Shown here: positions 33,111-41,140 of the stretch, piece by piece
Numbering within the stretch: position 1 is the stretch's first letter
Layout of the letters: the number at the start of each line of letters is the position of its first letter
Assembly: GCA_027021615.1 (NCBI GenBank)
Contig: JALUTY010000087.1
Location: forward strand, 1-64,000
Source: a bacterium
Lineage (GTDB): Bacteria > Desulfobacterota > Deferrisomatia > Deferrisomatales > Deferrisomataceae
Reading direction: 5' to 3'
Length of the DNA: 64,000 bases
The notes under the pieces: generated by a model
Databases searched by the model: none
Told to the model about the DNA's origin: nothing
The model's input: only the letters and a program-made list of their open reading frames with translations
Translations under genes and position numbers: made by a program

Positions 33111-34090
33111 GCCGTCACCGCCGCGAGCAGACCGGCGACCGGGCCCGGCACGCCGGCCCCGGCCTGCCTCCGGAGCCGGTCCACCAGGAGCCGCCGGCCC
33201 AGAAACCTCCCGGCATCCACCGGGGCGCCGCCGCACCGGGCCACGGCCACCCGCCCCCGGCGGGTGACGATCACCACCGGGGGCCGCCCGGCCCGGGGCA
33301 CCGCGTACACCACCGTGCCCTCGGCGATCTTCACCTCCCGGTACGGGAGCCTCCGGCCGGGCTCCAGGAGCCACCCCGGCGACAGGAAGACCGACTCGAG
33401 CTCCCGGGCCTTGTCCAGAAGCTCCGGGTCGGCGGCCACCGGCTCGAGATTGGGGAACACCCGGGCAAAGGCACGGACCAGGGCCTCCTCCACCTCCTCG
33501 GGCCCGGGGCACGCCGGGAGCTCCCGGGCAAGGGTGGTGAGGGCCCGCTCCATCTCCCCCTGCACGATCTCCCGCACGGGCTCCCCCGGGAGGTTCAGAA
33601 CCCGGGCCATGGCCCCGAAGTCGAAGTCCAGGAGCAGGTTGCCCACGAGCACCACGTAGTCCCCGATCTCCCCGGCACCGTTGCCCGAGATCTTCCGGCC
33701 ACCCACCTGAATGTCGCAGGGGGGCACGATCCGGGCCGGGAGGCCGAAGCTCCCCAGGGCCTCCACCACGGGCCCGAGGAACCTCCGGAAGAACGCGGCC
33801 CGCCGCAGGGGCACGGCCGGTTCCCGCCGGCGCAGCACGAGCTGGTAGAACACCTGCCGCCCGTCCAGGTACACGGTGCCCCCGGCCACCTCCCGCCGGA
33901 ACACGGGGACGCCCCAGGACCGGCAGTGGCCCAGGTCCACCTCCTGGCGCAGATCCTGGTGGTACCCCACGCACACGTAGGGGGTGTCGGGCCGGCACAG
34001 CACGAGCCCCTGCCGCCCCAGCCGGGGCAGGGCGTGGTACAGGAGCTGGGACCAGGCCCAGGGAACGGCTCCCGGCCGATAGAGCTGCAC
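33107..34090 (-). CDS. Second lipoate-protein ligase-like protein
   Basis: A 327-aa LplA/LipM-type protein: YVCVGYHQDLRQEVDL, FRREVAGGTVYLDGRQVFYQ (ATP/acyl-adenylate loop) and CDIQVGGRKISGNGAGEIGD with the catalytic-type lysine. It has no DUF116. Two ligase paralogues side by side suggest division of labour between the E2 and the GcvH-like carriers (inference). GTG start at 34,090, 16 nt after the dihydrolipoamide dehydrogenase gene. Confidence 0.82.
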   Translation of the reverse strand: MQLYRPGAVPWAWSQLLYHALPRLGRQGLVLCRPDTPYVCVGYHQDLRQEVDLGHCRSWGVPVFRREVAGGTVYLDGRQVFYQLVLRRREPAVPLRRAAFFRRFLGPVVEALGSFGLPARIVPPCDIQVGGRKISGNGAGEIGDYVVLVGNLLLDFDFGAMARVLNLPGEPVREIVQGEMERALTTLARELPACPGPEEVEEALVRAFARVFPNLEPVAADPELLDKARELESVFLSPGWLLEPGRRLPYREVKIAEGTVVYAVPRAGRPPVVIVTRRGRVAVARCGGAPVDAGRFLGRRLLVDRLRRQAGAGVPGPVAGLLAAVTA

Positions 34091-34105
34091 GGCCCCCGCT
34101 CCCCC

Positions 34106-35455
34106 TCAGCCCTCGAGGGCGGCCCGGGCCGCCTCCACCAGGGCCTCGGAGAAGGTGGGGTGGAGCCGCATGCCCCGGGCCAGCTCGGCCACGGTGGCCT
34201 CGAGGTCCATGGCCAGGAGGGCCTCCCCCACGAGCTCGGTGGCGCCCGGGCCCACAATGTGCACCCCGAGGACCTCGCCGGTCCTGCCGTCCGCGACGAT
34301 CTTCACGGCCCCGTCGAGCTCGTCCCGGGCCAGGGCGAGGCCGTTGGCCGCGTAGGCCGCCTCCCCCAGAACCACCTCGATCCCCTCGTCCTCGGCCTCC
34401 TCCTCGCTGAGACCCACCGAGCCCACCTCGGGAAGCCCCCAGATGCCCCGGGGCACGCGAAGCTCCGAGAACGTCCGGCTCCCTCCCAGCGCGTTCTCGG
34501 CGGCCACCCGGCCCATGGCGCTCGCCGCGTGGCTGAGCATCCGCCCCCCGGTCACGTCCCCGGCGGCGAACACCCCGGGAACGCTCGTCTCGAGCCGGCC
34601 GTCCACCCGCACGGCCCCCCGGCCGTCCACCTCGACCCCGACGGCCTCCAGGCCCAGCCCTCCGGTGCGGGGGGCGCGCGCGCCCGCCACCACCGCGTCC
34701 ACCTCGACCTCGGGGGCCCCGGGGCCGGTCAGGGAAACCGCCCACCGTCCCCCCCGGGCCTCGACCCTGGCAGGGCCGGCCCCGGGGAGCACCCGAACGC
34801 CCTGGTCGAAGAGCGCCTTGGCCACCCGCTGCCCGGTGTCGGCATCCTCCCGGGGCAGGAGCCCCTCCGGCCCCGGGGCCAGGTGCACCTCGGCGCCGAA
34901 GGCCCGCAGGATGCCCGCCACCTCCACGTCCCAGGGCCCGCCCCCGAGCACCAGGGCCGCGGCCGGGATCTCCTCCGCGTCCAGGAACGCCTCGGCCGGG
35001 ATCACCGCCGGCTCCAGGCCCTCCACCGCCGGGAGGTCCGGCCGGCTCCCGGTGGCGATCACCACCGCCCCGGCCTCGATCACCCGGCCGCCCACCCGCA
35101 CGCGGCCCGCGCCCGCGAGCACCGCCTCGCCCGGGATCACCTCGATCCCCCGGCCCCCGAGAACGGCCGCCATGCCCTCCCGGATCCCCTCGGCCACCGT
35201 GCGCTTCCGGGCCGCCACCGCGGCAGGGTCCACCCCCTGGACCGCTGCCCCGATCCCGAAGGCCCCGGCCCCCTGTACCGTCCGGAGGACCTCCGCCGCC
35301 TTGAGCCACACCATGGTGGCGATGCAGCCGCGGTTCACACAGGTGCCCCCGAGGTCCCCTGCCTCCACCAGGGCCACGCTGCCCCCCAGGTCCGAGGCCC
35401 GGAGCGCGGCCGCGTAGCCTGCCGGGCCTGCGCCAATCACCACCAGGTCGTGCAT
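34106..35455 (-). CDS. lpdA: Dihydrolipoamide dehydrogenase (E3)
   Basis: A 449-aa flavoprotein disulfide reductase: VIGAGPAGYAAALRA binds FAD, GGTCVNRGC gives the redox-active C39/C44 pair, VIATGSRPDLP follows, and the C-terminal RLHPTFSEAL holds the catalytic His-Glu. It reoxidises dihydrolipoamide on the E2 of the acetoin dehydrogenase complex and perhaps on the GcvH-like carriers. Start 35,455 is set by the N-terminal MHDLVVIG match. Confidence 0.93.
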   Translation of the reverse strand: MHDLVVIGAGPAGYAAALRASDLGGSVALVEAGDLGGTCVNRGCIATMVWLKAAEVLRTVQGAGAFGIGAAVQGVDPAAVAARKRTVAEGIREGMAAVLGGRGIEVIPGEAVLAGAGRVRVGGRVIEAGAVVIATGSRPDLPAVEGLEPAVIPAEAFLDAEEIPAAALVLGGGPWDVEVAGILRAFGAEVHLAPGPEGLLPREDADTGQRVAKALFDQGVRVLPGAGPARVEARGGRWAVSLTGPGAPEVEVDAVVAGARAPRTGGLGLEAVGVEVDGRGAVRVDGRLETSVPGVFAAGDVTGGRMLSHAASAMGRVAAENALGGSRTFSELRVPRGIWGLPEVGSVGLSEEEAEDEGIEVVLGEAAYAANGLALARDELDGAVKIVADGRTGEVLGVHIVGPGATELVGEALLAMDLEATVAELARGMRLHPTFSEALVEAARAALEG

Positions 35456-35492
35456 GAGGTCGTCTCCTTGGGTGCGTTCGGACGTCGGGACG

Positions 35493-36524
35493 TCAGGAGG
35501 TTGGGACGTTCGGCGTGGCGGGGCACGGGCGCCCACCCCGGCGGCGGGGGGCCAGCACCCCCCTTCTTGCCGCAGCGGCCATGGTGCGCTCCACGTCCAC
35601 CACCCGGGGGCCGTGGGGCGAGAGCCGGATGGAGACCCGCTCCCGGCCGGTCACCTCCACCTCCCGCTCCCCGTCCAGGGCCACCACGGCCGGGGCTCCC
35701 CGGACCTCCACCCGGTCGCCGACCCCCAGCACCCGAAGGGTGGTCACCCCCACGGTCTCGATCAGGCCAGGGGCCACCGGGGCCGTGACGGGCCGCCCCC
35801 CCGGGCCCAGCTCCAGGTACAGGCCCTCGGGGGCGTCCGGCGCCACCGCGTGGAGCAGACCCCCGATGGACGAGAACCCGATGCTCCCGGGCGCGGCCCG
35901 GTTGAGCACGATCTGGCGGACCTTGGCGATGTCCCACACGGCCCGGGAGCCCAGGAACACGTCGTCACACACCACGGCGTCCACCAGGGCCAGGTCCGCG
36001 GGCTCCCCGTCCCGGAGCACCTCAAGCTGGGTGGACCGGAAGGTGGCCTCCTCCTCCGGCACGAGGCCCCGGGCCACGAGCGCCGCTGCGAGCCCGGCCA
36101 CCGTGGCCTCGATCATGGCCGGGAACACGTTGTTGGTGCCGGTGGAGATGGGCAGCACCGGGACCGCGCAGCTTCCCTTGGCCACCACCCGGTTCGTGCC
36201 GTCGCCCCCCAGGGTGACGACGCACCCCGTACCCAGGGCCTCCATGACCCGGGCGGCCTCGGTAGAGTCGGAGGGCTCCCCCCGGGCCCGGAAGTCCGCC
36301 GGGAAGACCTCGAGGGGCACCTGGATCCGGCGCAGGGCCCGCTCCACGATGTGGTAGGTGTCGGGCATGTAGCACACCCGCTCCATCCCCATGGCCGCCA
36401 GGCCCAGGAGCACCCGCCGCACGATGCGCACCTTCTCCTGGTTGTCGAACACGCTCCCGAACGCCACCAGCCGCCGGATGTCCTTTCCCGAGGCCGGGTT
36501 GGCGATGATGCCCACGAGTGCCAC
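35493..36524 (-). CDS. acoX: AcoX-type ATP-NAD kinase-like protein
   Basis: A 343-aa member of the ATP-NAD/AcoX kinase family: VGIIANPASGKDIRRLV, the nucleotide motif VTLGGDGTNRVV and LPISTGTNNVFP. AcoX is often encoded with acetoin dehydrogenase and its precise role is unsettled. The C-terminus runs through proline/arginine-rich residues into a GGACGT-type tract (35,470-35,520), so the last ~15 residues may be non-native. GTG start with GGGGAGA upstream. Confidence 0.85.
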   Translation of the reverse strand: MALVGIIANPASGKDIRRLVAFGSVFDNQEKVRIVRRVLLGLAAMGMERVCYMPDTYHIVERALRRIQVPLEVFPADFRARGEPSDSTEAARVMEALGTGCVVTLGGDGTNRVVAKGSCAVPVLPISTGTNNVFPAMIEATVAGLAAALVARGLVPEEEATFRSTQLEVLRDGEPADLALVDAVVCDDVFLGSRAVWDIAKVRQIVLNRAAPGSIGFSSIGGLLHAVAPDAPEGLYLELGPGGRPVTAPVAPGLIETVGVTTLRVLGVGDRVEVRGAPAVVALDGEREVEVTGRERVSIRLSPHGPRVVDVERTMAAAARRGVLAPRRRGGRPCPATPNVPTS

Positions 36525-36599
36525 GTCGGTCTCCCCGTCCGCAGGGTGGCTGCGACCCGGCCGGCTCCGGTGCCGCCCGGGGTGCCGGAGCCCGGCCCG

Positions 36600-37577
36600 C
36601 TACGCCCCCACCACCTCCCGGACCGCCTGGGCGATCCGCTCCTCGCTGGGGATGAACGCCTGCTCCAGGGGCGGGGAGAAGGGCACCGGGGAGAAGGGCG
36701 CCGCGACCCGCAGGATGGGCGCGTCCAGGTAGTCGAAGGCCTTCTCCGCTACCATGGCGGCGATCTCCCCGCCGGGCCCGGCGAACTTCACCGCCTCGTG
36801 CACGACCACCAGCCGGTGGGTCTTCTTCACCGAGGCCAAGATCGTCTCCTCGTCCAGGGGCAGCAGGGTGCGGGGGTCCACCACCTCCACACCGATCCCC
36901 TCGGCCGCCAGGGTCTCGGCCGCGGCCAGGGCCTTGGGCACCATGGCCGCGGTCGCCACCACGGTGACGTCCTCGCCCTTGCGCTTCACGTCCGCCTTGC
37001 CCAGGGGCACGGTGCACTCCCCCTCCGGCACCTCCCCCTCGGTGGCGTACAGGAGCTTGTGCTCCAGGAACACCACGGGGTTGTCGTCGCGGATGGCGGA
37101 GATCAGGAGGCCCTTGGCGTCGGCAGGGGTGCTGGGCATCACCACCTTGAGGCCGGGCACGTGCATGAACCAGGCCTCCAGGCACTGGGAGTGCTGGGCC
37201 GCGGCCCCGATGCCGGCGCCGCACGAGGCCCGCAGCACCAGGGGGATCCGGGCCTTGCCGCCGAACATGTAGCGCATCTTGGCGCCCTGGTTGTAAATCT
37301 GGTCCAGGCACACGCCGATGAAGTCCACGAACATGAGCTCGGCCACGGGCCTCAGGCCGGCCGCGGCCGCGCCCACCGCACACCCCACGAAGGCGCTCTC
37401 CGTGATCGGGGTGTCCCGGACCCTCATCTCGCCGAACTCCTCCAGCAGGCCCTTGGTCACCCCGAAGATCCCCCCGTAGATCCCCACGTCCTCGCCCACC
37501 ACGAACACGTTGGGGTCCCTGCGCATCTCGATCCGGTGGGCGTCGTTCAAGGCGTCTGCAAAGGTCATGGTCGCCAT
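36600..37577 (-). CDS. acoB: Acetoin dehydrogenase E1 beta
   Basis: A 325-aa transketolase-type beta subunit: VFVVGEDVGIYGGIFGVTKG, DTPITESAFVGCAVGAAAAG, ELMFVDFIGVCLDQI and the C-terminal EAVKFAGPGGEIAAMV. Together with E1 alpha it cleaves acetoin with TPP and passes the acetyl group to lipoyl-E2. The acetoin rather than pyruvate assignment rests on the AcoR, AcoX and Lin0512 neighbours. Confidence 0.9.
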   Translation of the reverse strand: MATMTFADALNDAHRIEMRRDPNVFVVGEDVGIYGGIFGVTKGLLEEFGEMRVRDTPITESAFVGCAVGAAAAGLRPVAELMFVDFIGVCLDQIYNQGAKMRYMFGGKARIPLVLRASCGAGIGAAAQHSQCLEAWFMHVPGLKVVMPSTPADAKGLLISAIRDDNPVVFLEHKLLYATEGEVPEGECTVPLGKADVKRKGEDVTVVATAAMVPKALAAAETLAAEGIGVEVVDPRTLLPLDEETILASVKKTHRLVVVHEAVKFAGPGGEIAAMVAEKAFDYLDAPILRVAAPFSPVPFSPPLEQAFIPSEERIAQAVREVVGA

Positions 37578-37604
37578 GGGAGCCTCCTCCTCTCGGTCTC
37601 GGGG

Positions 37605-38564
37605 TTACGCGTACACGTCCTCGGTGACCTCGCTCGGGTCCGGCAGCGGGCTCTCCTCCGCGAACCGCACCGCCTCCTCCACCTCGGCCAGCACGCCCGC
37701 CCGGATCTCCCGGATCCGGTCCTCCGCGAGCACGCCCATCTCCAGGAGCTTTTTCTCGAGGCGCGGGATGGGGTCCTTGGCCTTCCACTCGGCCACCTCC
37801 TCGGGGCTGCGGTAGCCGGCTGGGTCCCCTTCGAAGTGCCCCCGCTGGCGGTAGGTCTTGCACTCGATCAGGGTGGGGCCGGCACCGCGCCGGGCCCGCT
37901 CCACCGCCTCGGACGCGGCCTCGTACACGGCCATGAGGTCGTTGCCGTCCACGCTCACGGCGGGCATGTCGAAGGCCGCGGCCTTGTCGGCGATGTCCGT
38001 CACGCACGTGGCCCGGTCCACCGAGCAGGAGATCCCGTAGCGGTTGTTCTCGTTGACGAACACCACCGGCAGCTTCCAGCACGAGGCCAGGTTCATGGCC
38101 TCGTGGGTGGTGCCCTGGTTGGCGGCCCCGTCCCCGAAGAAGCACACGGCCACGTCGTCGCGGCCCAGGTACTTGCAGGCGAACCCGGCCCCGGCCGCCA
38201 GGGGCGGCCCGCCCCCCACGATGCCGTTGGCCCCCATGATCCCCAGGGTCATGTCGGCGATGTGCATGGAGCCGCCCTTGCCCTTGCAGTAGCCCGTGCG
38301 CTTTCCGAACAGCTCGGCCATCATGCGCTTCACGTCGCCCCCCTTGGAGATCAGGTGGCCGTGGCCCCGGTGGGTGCTGGTGATGTAGTCCGAGTCCCGC
38401 AGGGTGGCGCACACCCCGGCCGCCACGGCCTCCTCCCCCACGTACAGGTGGACGAAGCCCGGGATCTTCCCCTCTGCGAAGAGCTGTGCCGCGTGCTCCT
38501 CGAACGTGCGAATCTTGACCATTGTGGTGTAGGCGTCGACCAGCTTCTCTCTCGTGATGCTCAT
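37605..38564 (-). CDS. acoA: Acetoin dehydrogenase E1 alpha
   Basis: A 319-aa TPP-dependent E1 alpha: GFVHLYVGEEAVAAGVCATL, STHRGHGHLISKGGDVKRMM, GGSMHIADMTLGIMGANGIV, and the TPP motif GDGAANQGTTHEA...NENN. It forms the heterotetramer with the beta subunit encoded 27 nt downstream. Its ATG overlaps the stop of the Lin0512 gene (38,564-38,561). Confidence 0.92.
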   Translation of the reverse strand: MSITREKLVDAYTTMVKIRTFEEHAAQLFAEGKIPGFVHLYVGEEAVAAGVCATLRDSDYITSTHRGHGHLISKGGDVKRMMAELFGKRTGYCKGKGGSMHIADMTLGIMGANGIVGGGPPLAAGAGFACKYLGRDDVAVCFFGDGAANQGTTHEAMNLASCWKLPVVFVNENNRYGISCSVDRATCVTDIADKAAAFDMPAVSVDGNDLMAVYEAASEAVERARRGAGPTLIECKTYRQRGHFEGDPAGYRSPEEVAEWKAKDPIPRLEKKLLEMGVLAEDRIREIRAGVLAEVEEAVRFAEESPLPDPSEVTEDVYA

Positions 38565-38980
38565 GCCTGCTCCTCCTTCCGGTGGGGGGTCGTGTGAGCC
38601 CCGGCAGGGGAGTGCGGGGCCTCCACGAACACGGTGACGGCGGCGTTGGCCACGACGATCCGGTCACACCCCTCGGCGAACCGGGGGACGCAAAGGCCCG
38701 GGGCGGTCATCCCCCCGGCCACGGCCCGGGCCGTAGGCCGGCCGATGGGCACCTCGGCCCTCACGGCCGCCAGGTCCACGGCCTCGGGGTCCGGGCAGGC
38801 CACCAGGATGTCCACCCGGACCCGACCGAGGTCGTCCAGGGCCAGGATCTCCACCAGGCCGCACAGGCAGCTCCGGGACACCGCGTCCCGCACGGCCCGG
38901 CACGCCGCCTTGGTGACGTCGGCGCCGTGGAGGTCCGCGCCCGCGCCGAGCTCCACGATGAACCGCTTTCCCTCGGCCAT
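38561..38980 (-). CDS. Lin0512-family protein
   Basis: A 139-aa protein matching the Lin0512 family (TIGR02058): RFIVELGAGADLHGADVTKA at the N-terminus and VPIGRPTARAVAGGM in the middle. The function is unknown, but members are common in acetoin dehydrogenase operons. It sits between E2 and E1 alpha and is coupled to the latter. Start 38,980; the frame upstream to 39,055 overlaps no ribosome site. Confidence 0.82.
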   Translation of the reverse strand: MAEGKRFIVELGAGADLHGADVTKAACRAVRDAVSRSCLCGLVEILALDDLGRVRVDILVACPDPEAVDLAAVRAEVPIGRPTARAVAGGMTAPGLCVPRFAEGCDRIVVANAAVTVFVEAPHSPAGAHTTPHRKEEQA

Positions 38981-39015
38981 GGGTCTCCTCCCGGGGGCCC
39001 GTGCCCCCGATCCGC

Positions 39016-40359
39016 TCAGGCCAGCAGGGTGGCCGGGTGCTCCAGGTACCCGCACAGGGCCCCGAGGAACTCGGCGGCCGGGGCGCCGTCGATCACCCCG
39101 TGGTCAAACGTCAGGCTCAGGGTTACCACCGGCCGCACGCACACCTCCCCGTCTCGGGCCACCGGCCTGGGCACGACCCGTCCCACCCCCAGGATGCCCG
39201 TCTCCGGGGGCCGGAGGATCGGGGTGAACCCGTCCACCACCGTGCCGGCCAGGCTCGTGACCGTGAACGTCCCCCCGCAGGTCTCGTCCACCTCGAGGGC
39301 CCCCTGCCGGGCCCTGCGGGCCAGGTCCCGCACCTCCCGGGCGATCTGCTCCAGACCCTTGCGGTGGGCGTCTCGGAGCACGGGCACGATGAGGCCCTCG
39401 GGGAGAGCCACGGCGATCCCCACGTGGACCGCGTCGTGGACGCGGATCTCGTCGTCCACCAGGGAGGAGTTCATCCGGGGAAAGCGCCGGAGGGCCCGGG
39501 CCGCGGCCAGCACCACCACGTGGGTCAGGGAGAACCGCACCGCGTCGTCCCCCGTGCGGGCCTGACGGAGCCGCTCGATCAGGGCCAGGGCCTCGGTGAC
39601 GTCCACCTCGGTGTGGAGGGTGAGCTGGGACGTGCGCCGGAGGCTCTCGCGCATGTTCTCGGCGATCGCCCGCCGCATCCCCTCCAGGGGGATGCGCTCC
39701 GCCGGCTCCCCGGCAGAGGCCTCCGGCCCGGCCTCGGCCCGGAACGCGGCCCGGAGCACGTCGTCCCGGGTGATCTTTCCCCCCTCGCCGGTCCCGGTGA
39801 CGCTCCCCAGGTCCACGCCGTGCTCCCTGGCCACGGCCGCGGCCAGGGGGGTGGCCCGGGGCGGGGGCGGGCCCTCCTCGTGGAACCTGCACACGTCCTT
39901 CTCGGTGACCCGCCCGCCGGGACCGGTGCCCGGGACCCTGGAGATGTCCACCCCGAGCTCCCGGGCGAGCCTGCGGGCCGCCGGGCTGCTGGGCACGAAC
40001 GGCCGCTTCCCGCCGGGCGCCCCGGCTGCCGTGGGTCCCCCGCCGGCAGCCGCTGCAGATGTCTCGGGAAGCCCCTCCGGGGACAGCGGAGGGGCCTCGA
40101 TGCGCTCCGACTTCTCCCCGGGCTCGGCGATGATGGCGAGCACGGCGCCCACCGGCACGTCCTTGCGACCCGCCGGCACCAGGATCTGGAACAGAATCCC
40201 CGTGGCCGGGGACTCGATCTGGTTGGTGATCTTCTCCGTCTCGACCTCGTACAGGGGCTCCCCCTTCTCCACCCGGTCCCCCTCCTCCTTGAGCCACCGG
40301 ACGATCCGTCCCTTCTTCATGGTGAGGCCGAGCTTGGGCAGGATGACCTTTGTCGCCAC
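39016..40359 (-). CDS. acoC: Dihydrolipoamide acetyltransferase (E2)
   Basis: A 447-aa E2: an N-terminal lipoyl domain with K43 (YEVETEKITNQIES), then two peripheral-subunit binding domains, one at SSPAARRLARELGVDISRVP and another at AVAREHGVDLGSVTGTGEGG, and a C-terminal acyltransferase core ending in LTFDHGVIDGAPAAEFL with the His-Asp catalytic motif. Two binding domains are unusual; most E2 have one. It is the first gene of the aco-lip operon, behind a sigma54-type promoter. Confidence 0.92.
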   Translation of the reverse strand: MATKVILPKLGLTMKKGRIVRWLKEEGDRVEKGEPLYEVETEKITNQIESPATGILFQILVPAGRKDVPVGAVLAIIAEPGEKSERIEAPPLSPEGLPETSAAAAGGGPTAAGAPGGKRPFVPSSPAARRLARELGVDISRVPGTGPGGRVTEKDVCRFHEEGPPPPRATPLAAAVAREHGVDLGSVTGTGEGGKITRDDVLRAAFRAEAGPEASAGEPAERIPLEGMRRAIAENMRESLRRTSQLTLHTEVDVTEALALIERLRQARTGDDAVRFSLTHVVVLAAARALRRFPRMNSSLVDDEIRVHDAVHVGIAVALPEGLIVPVLRDAHRKGLEQIAREVRDLARRARQGALEVDETCGGTFTVTSLAGTVVDGFTPILRPPETGILGVGRVVPRPVARDGEVCVRPVVTLSLTFDHGVIDGAPAAEFLGALCGYLEHPATLLA

Positions 40360-40423
40360 GCTCCACTCTCCTCTCGGGTCCCGTGGTCCGGGGGCGGGAG
40401 CCCCGAGCCTTTCTCACGGATCC

Positions 40424-40439
40424 AGCAACTCCCATGCCA
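40424..40439 (-). promoter_or_regulatory. Sigma54 promoter of aco operon
   Basis: On the minus strand TGGCATGGGAGTTGCT matches the -24/-12 consensus TGGCACG-N4-TTGCW at all core positions (GG and GC 10 nt apart). It lies 65 nt upstream of the acoC start. An AcoR-type sigma54 activator is encoded at 41,141-43,207. Transcription would begin near 40,413. Confidence 0.75.
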
Positions 40440-40634
40440 AGAAAAAAGAAAAGAGATTACAGTATGTTAAAGATCTTCTGGCCTCATCCCTGTCCGAAGC
40501 CGCTTTCGGTGTCCCGTTTTCGAACAAGCCCGCCCCGGGTGCCGCGCTCCGGCCGGACGGGCTGTGCAGCTTCTCTCGATGCCGCCCCCAGGCCCCACAG
40601 CGCCCGTGCGCAGGGCTCCCAGGGCGGTCGAAAG

Positions 40635-40675
40635 CCGAACACCCTCCAGCCGGCAGGGTGTTCGGAACTCGAACA
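40635..40675. promoter_or_regulatory. Candidate AcoR operator (dyads)
   Basis: A perfect 11-bp inverted repeat, CCGAACACCCT (40,635-40,645) and AGGGTGTTCGG (40,655-40,665), overlaps a second dyad, TGTTCG-N5-CGAACA (40,659-40,675). A further TTCGAACA occurs near 40,516. Such upstream activating sites for sigma54 activators typically lie 80-200 bp from the promoter. These are ~200 bp from the acoC promoter and ~45 bp from the rightward one. Alternatively the 11-bp repeat is an RNA hairpin. Confidence 0.5.
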
Positions 40676-40714
40676 AAGGGAGGCAAGGGACCGGCAGGGG
40701 CGGCCCCCACTGCC

Positions 40715-40730
40715 GGGAACCCCGATTGCA
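40715..40730 (+). promoter_or_regulatory. Possible divergent sigma54 promoter
   Basis: GGGAACCCCGATTGCA keeps the invariant GG-N10-GC and the TTGCA of the -12 element, but its -24 half is weaker than consensus. It would transcribe the small gene at 40,793 from about 40,742. The rest of the 433-bp gap 40,360-40,792 shows an A-rich stretch at 40,440-40,470 and no gene. Confidence 0.45.
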
Positions 40731-40792
40731 AGGCTCCACGGGCAGACCCCCGGCCGCCGGGCCGGGCAACCTTGCCGACGGGAGAAGGAACC

Positions 40793-41098
40793 ATGACACT
40801 GAAGGCGGCGTTCGTGTTCGTGGCCCCTGACGCGGACCCCCGGGAGCACCGGGCGGTCGTGACCACCGGGGCGGTGGAGCTCACCGTGGTGGGGGTGAAA
40901 GACTATGCCGAGGCCGAGTCGGTGGCCCGGGAGCTCGTGGCCGGGGGGATCCGGGCCGTCGAGCTGTGCGGGGGGTTCGGGCACGGGGGAACCGCACGGG
41001 TGGCCGCGGCCGTGGAGGGGAAGGCGGCGGTGGGGGTGGTGCGCTTCGACAGCCACCCCGGGCTCGGCGGGAAGAGCGGCGACGGCATCTTCGGGTAG
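40793..41098 (+). CDS. Small DUF6506-like protein
   Basis: A 101-aa protein starting LKAAFVFVAPDADPREHRAV, with a glycine-rich GGIRAVELCGGFGHGGTARV and ending in VGVVRFDSHPGLGG. It resembles the DUF6506 group of small conserved proteins; the function is unknown. It has its own ribosome site (GGAGAAGGA) and is divergent from acoC and convergent with acoR, so it may belong to the acetoin regulon. Confidence 0.7.
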   Translation: MTLKAAFVFVAPDADPREHRAVVTTGAVELTVVGVKDYAEAESVARELVAGGIRAVELCGGFGHGGTARVAAAVEGKAAVGVVRFDSHPGLGGKSGDGIFG

Positions 41099-41140
41099 CC
41101 GCGTACTGGAGGCCCCGTCCGCGGTTCCTGCAGCAGCGCC

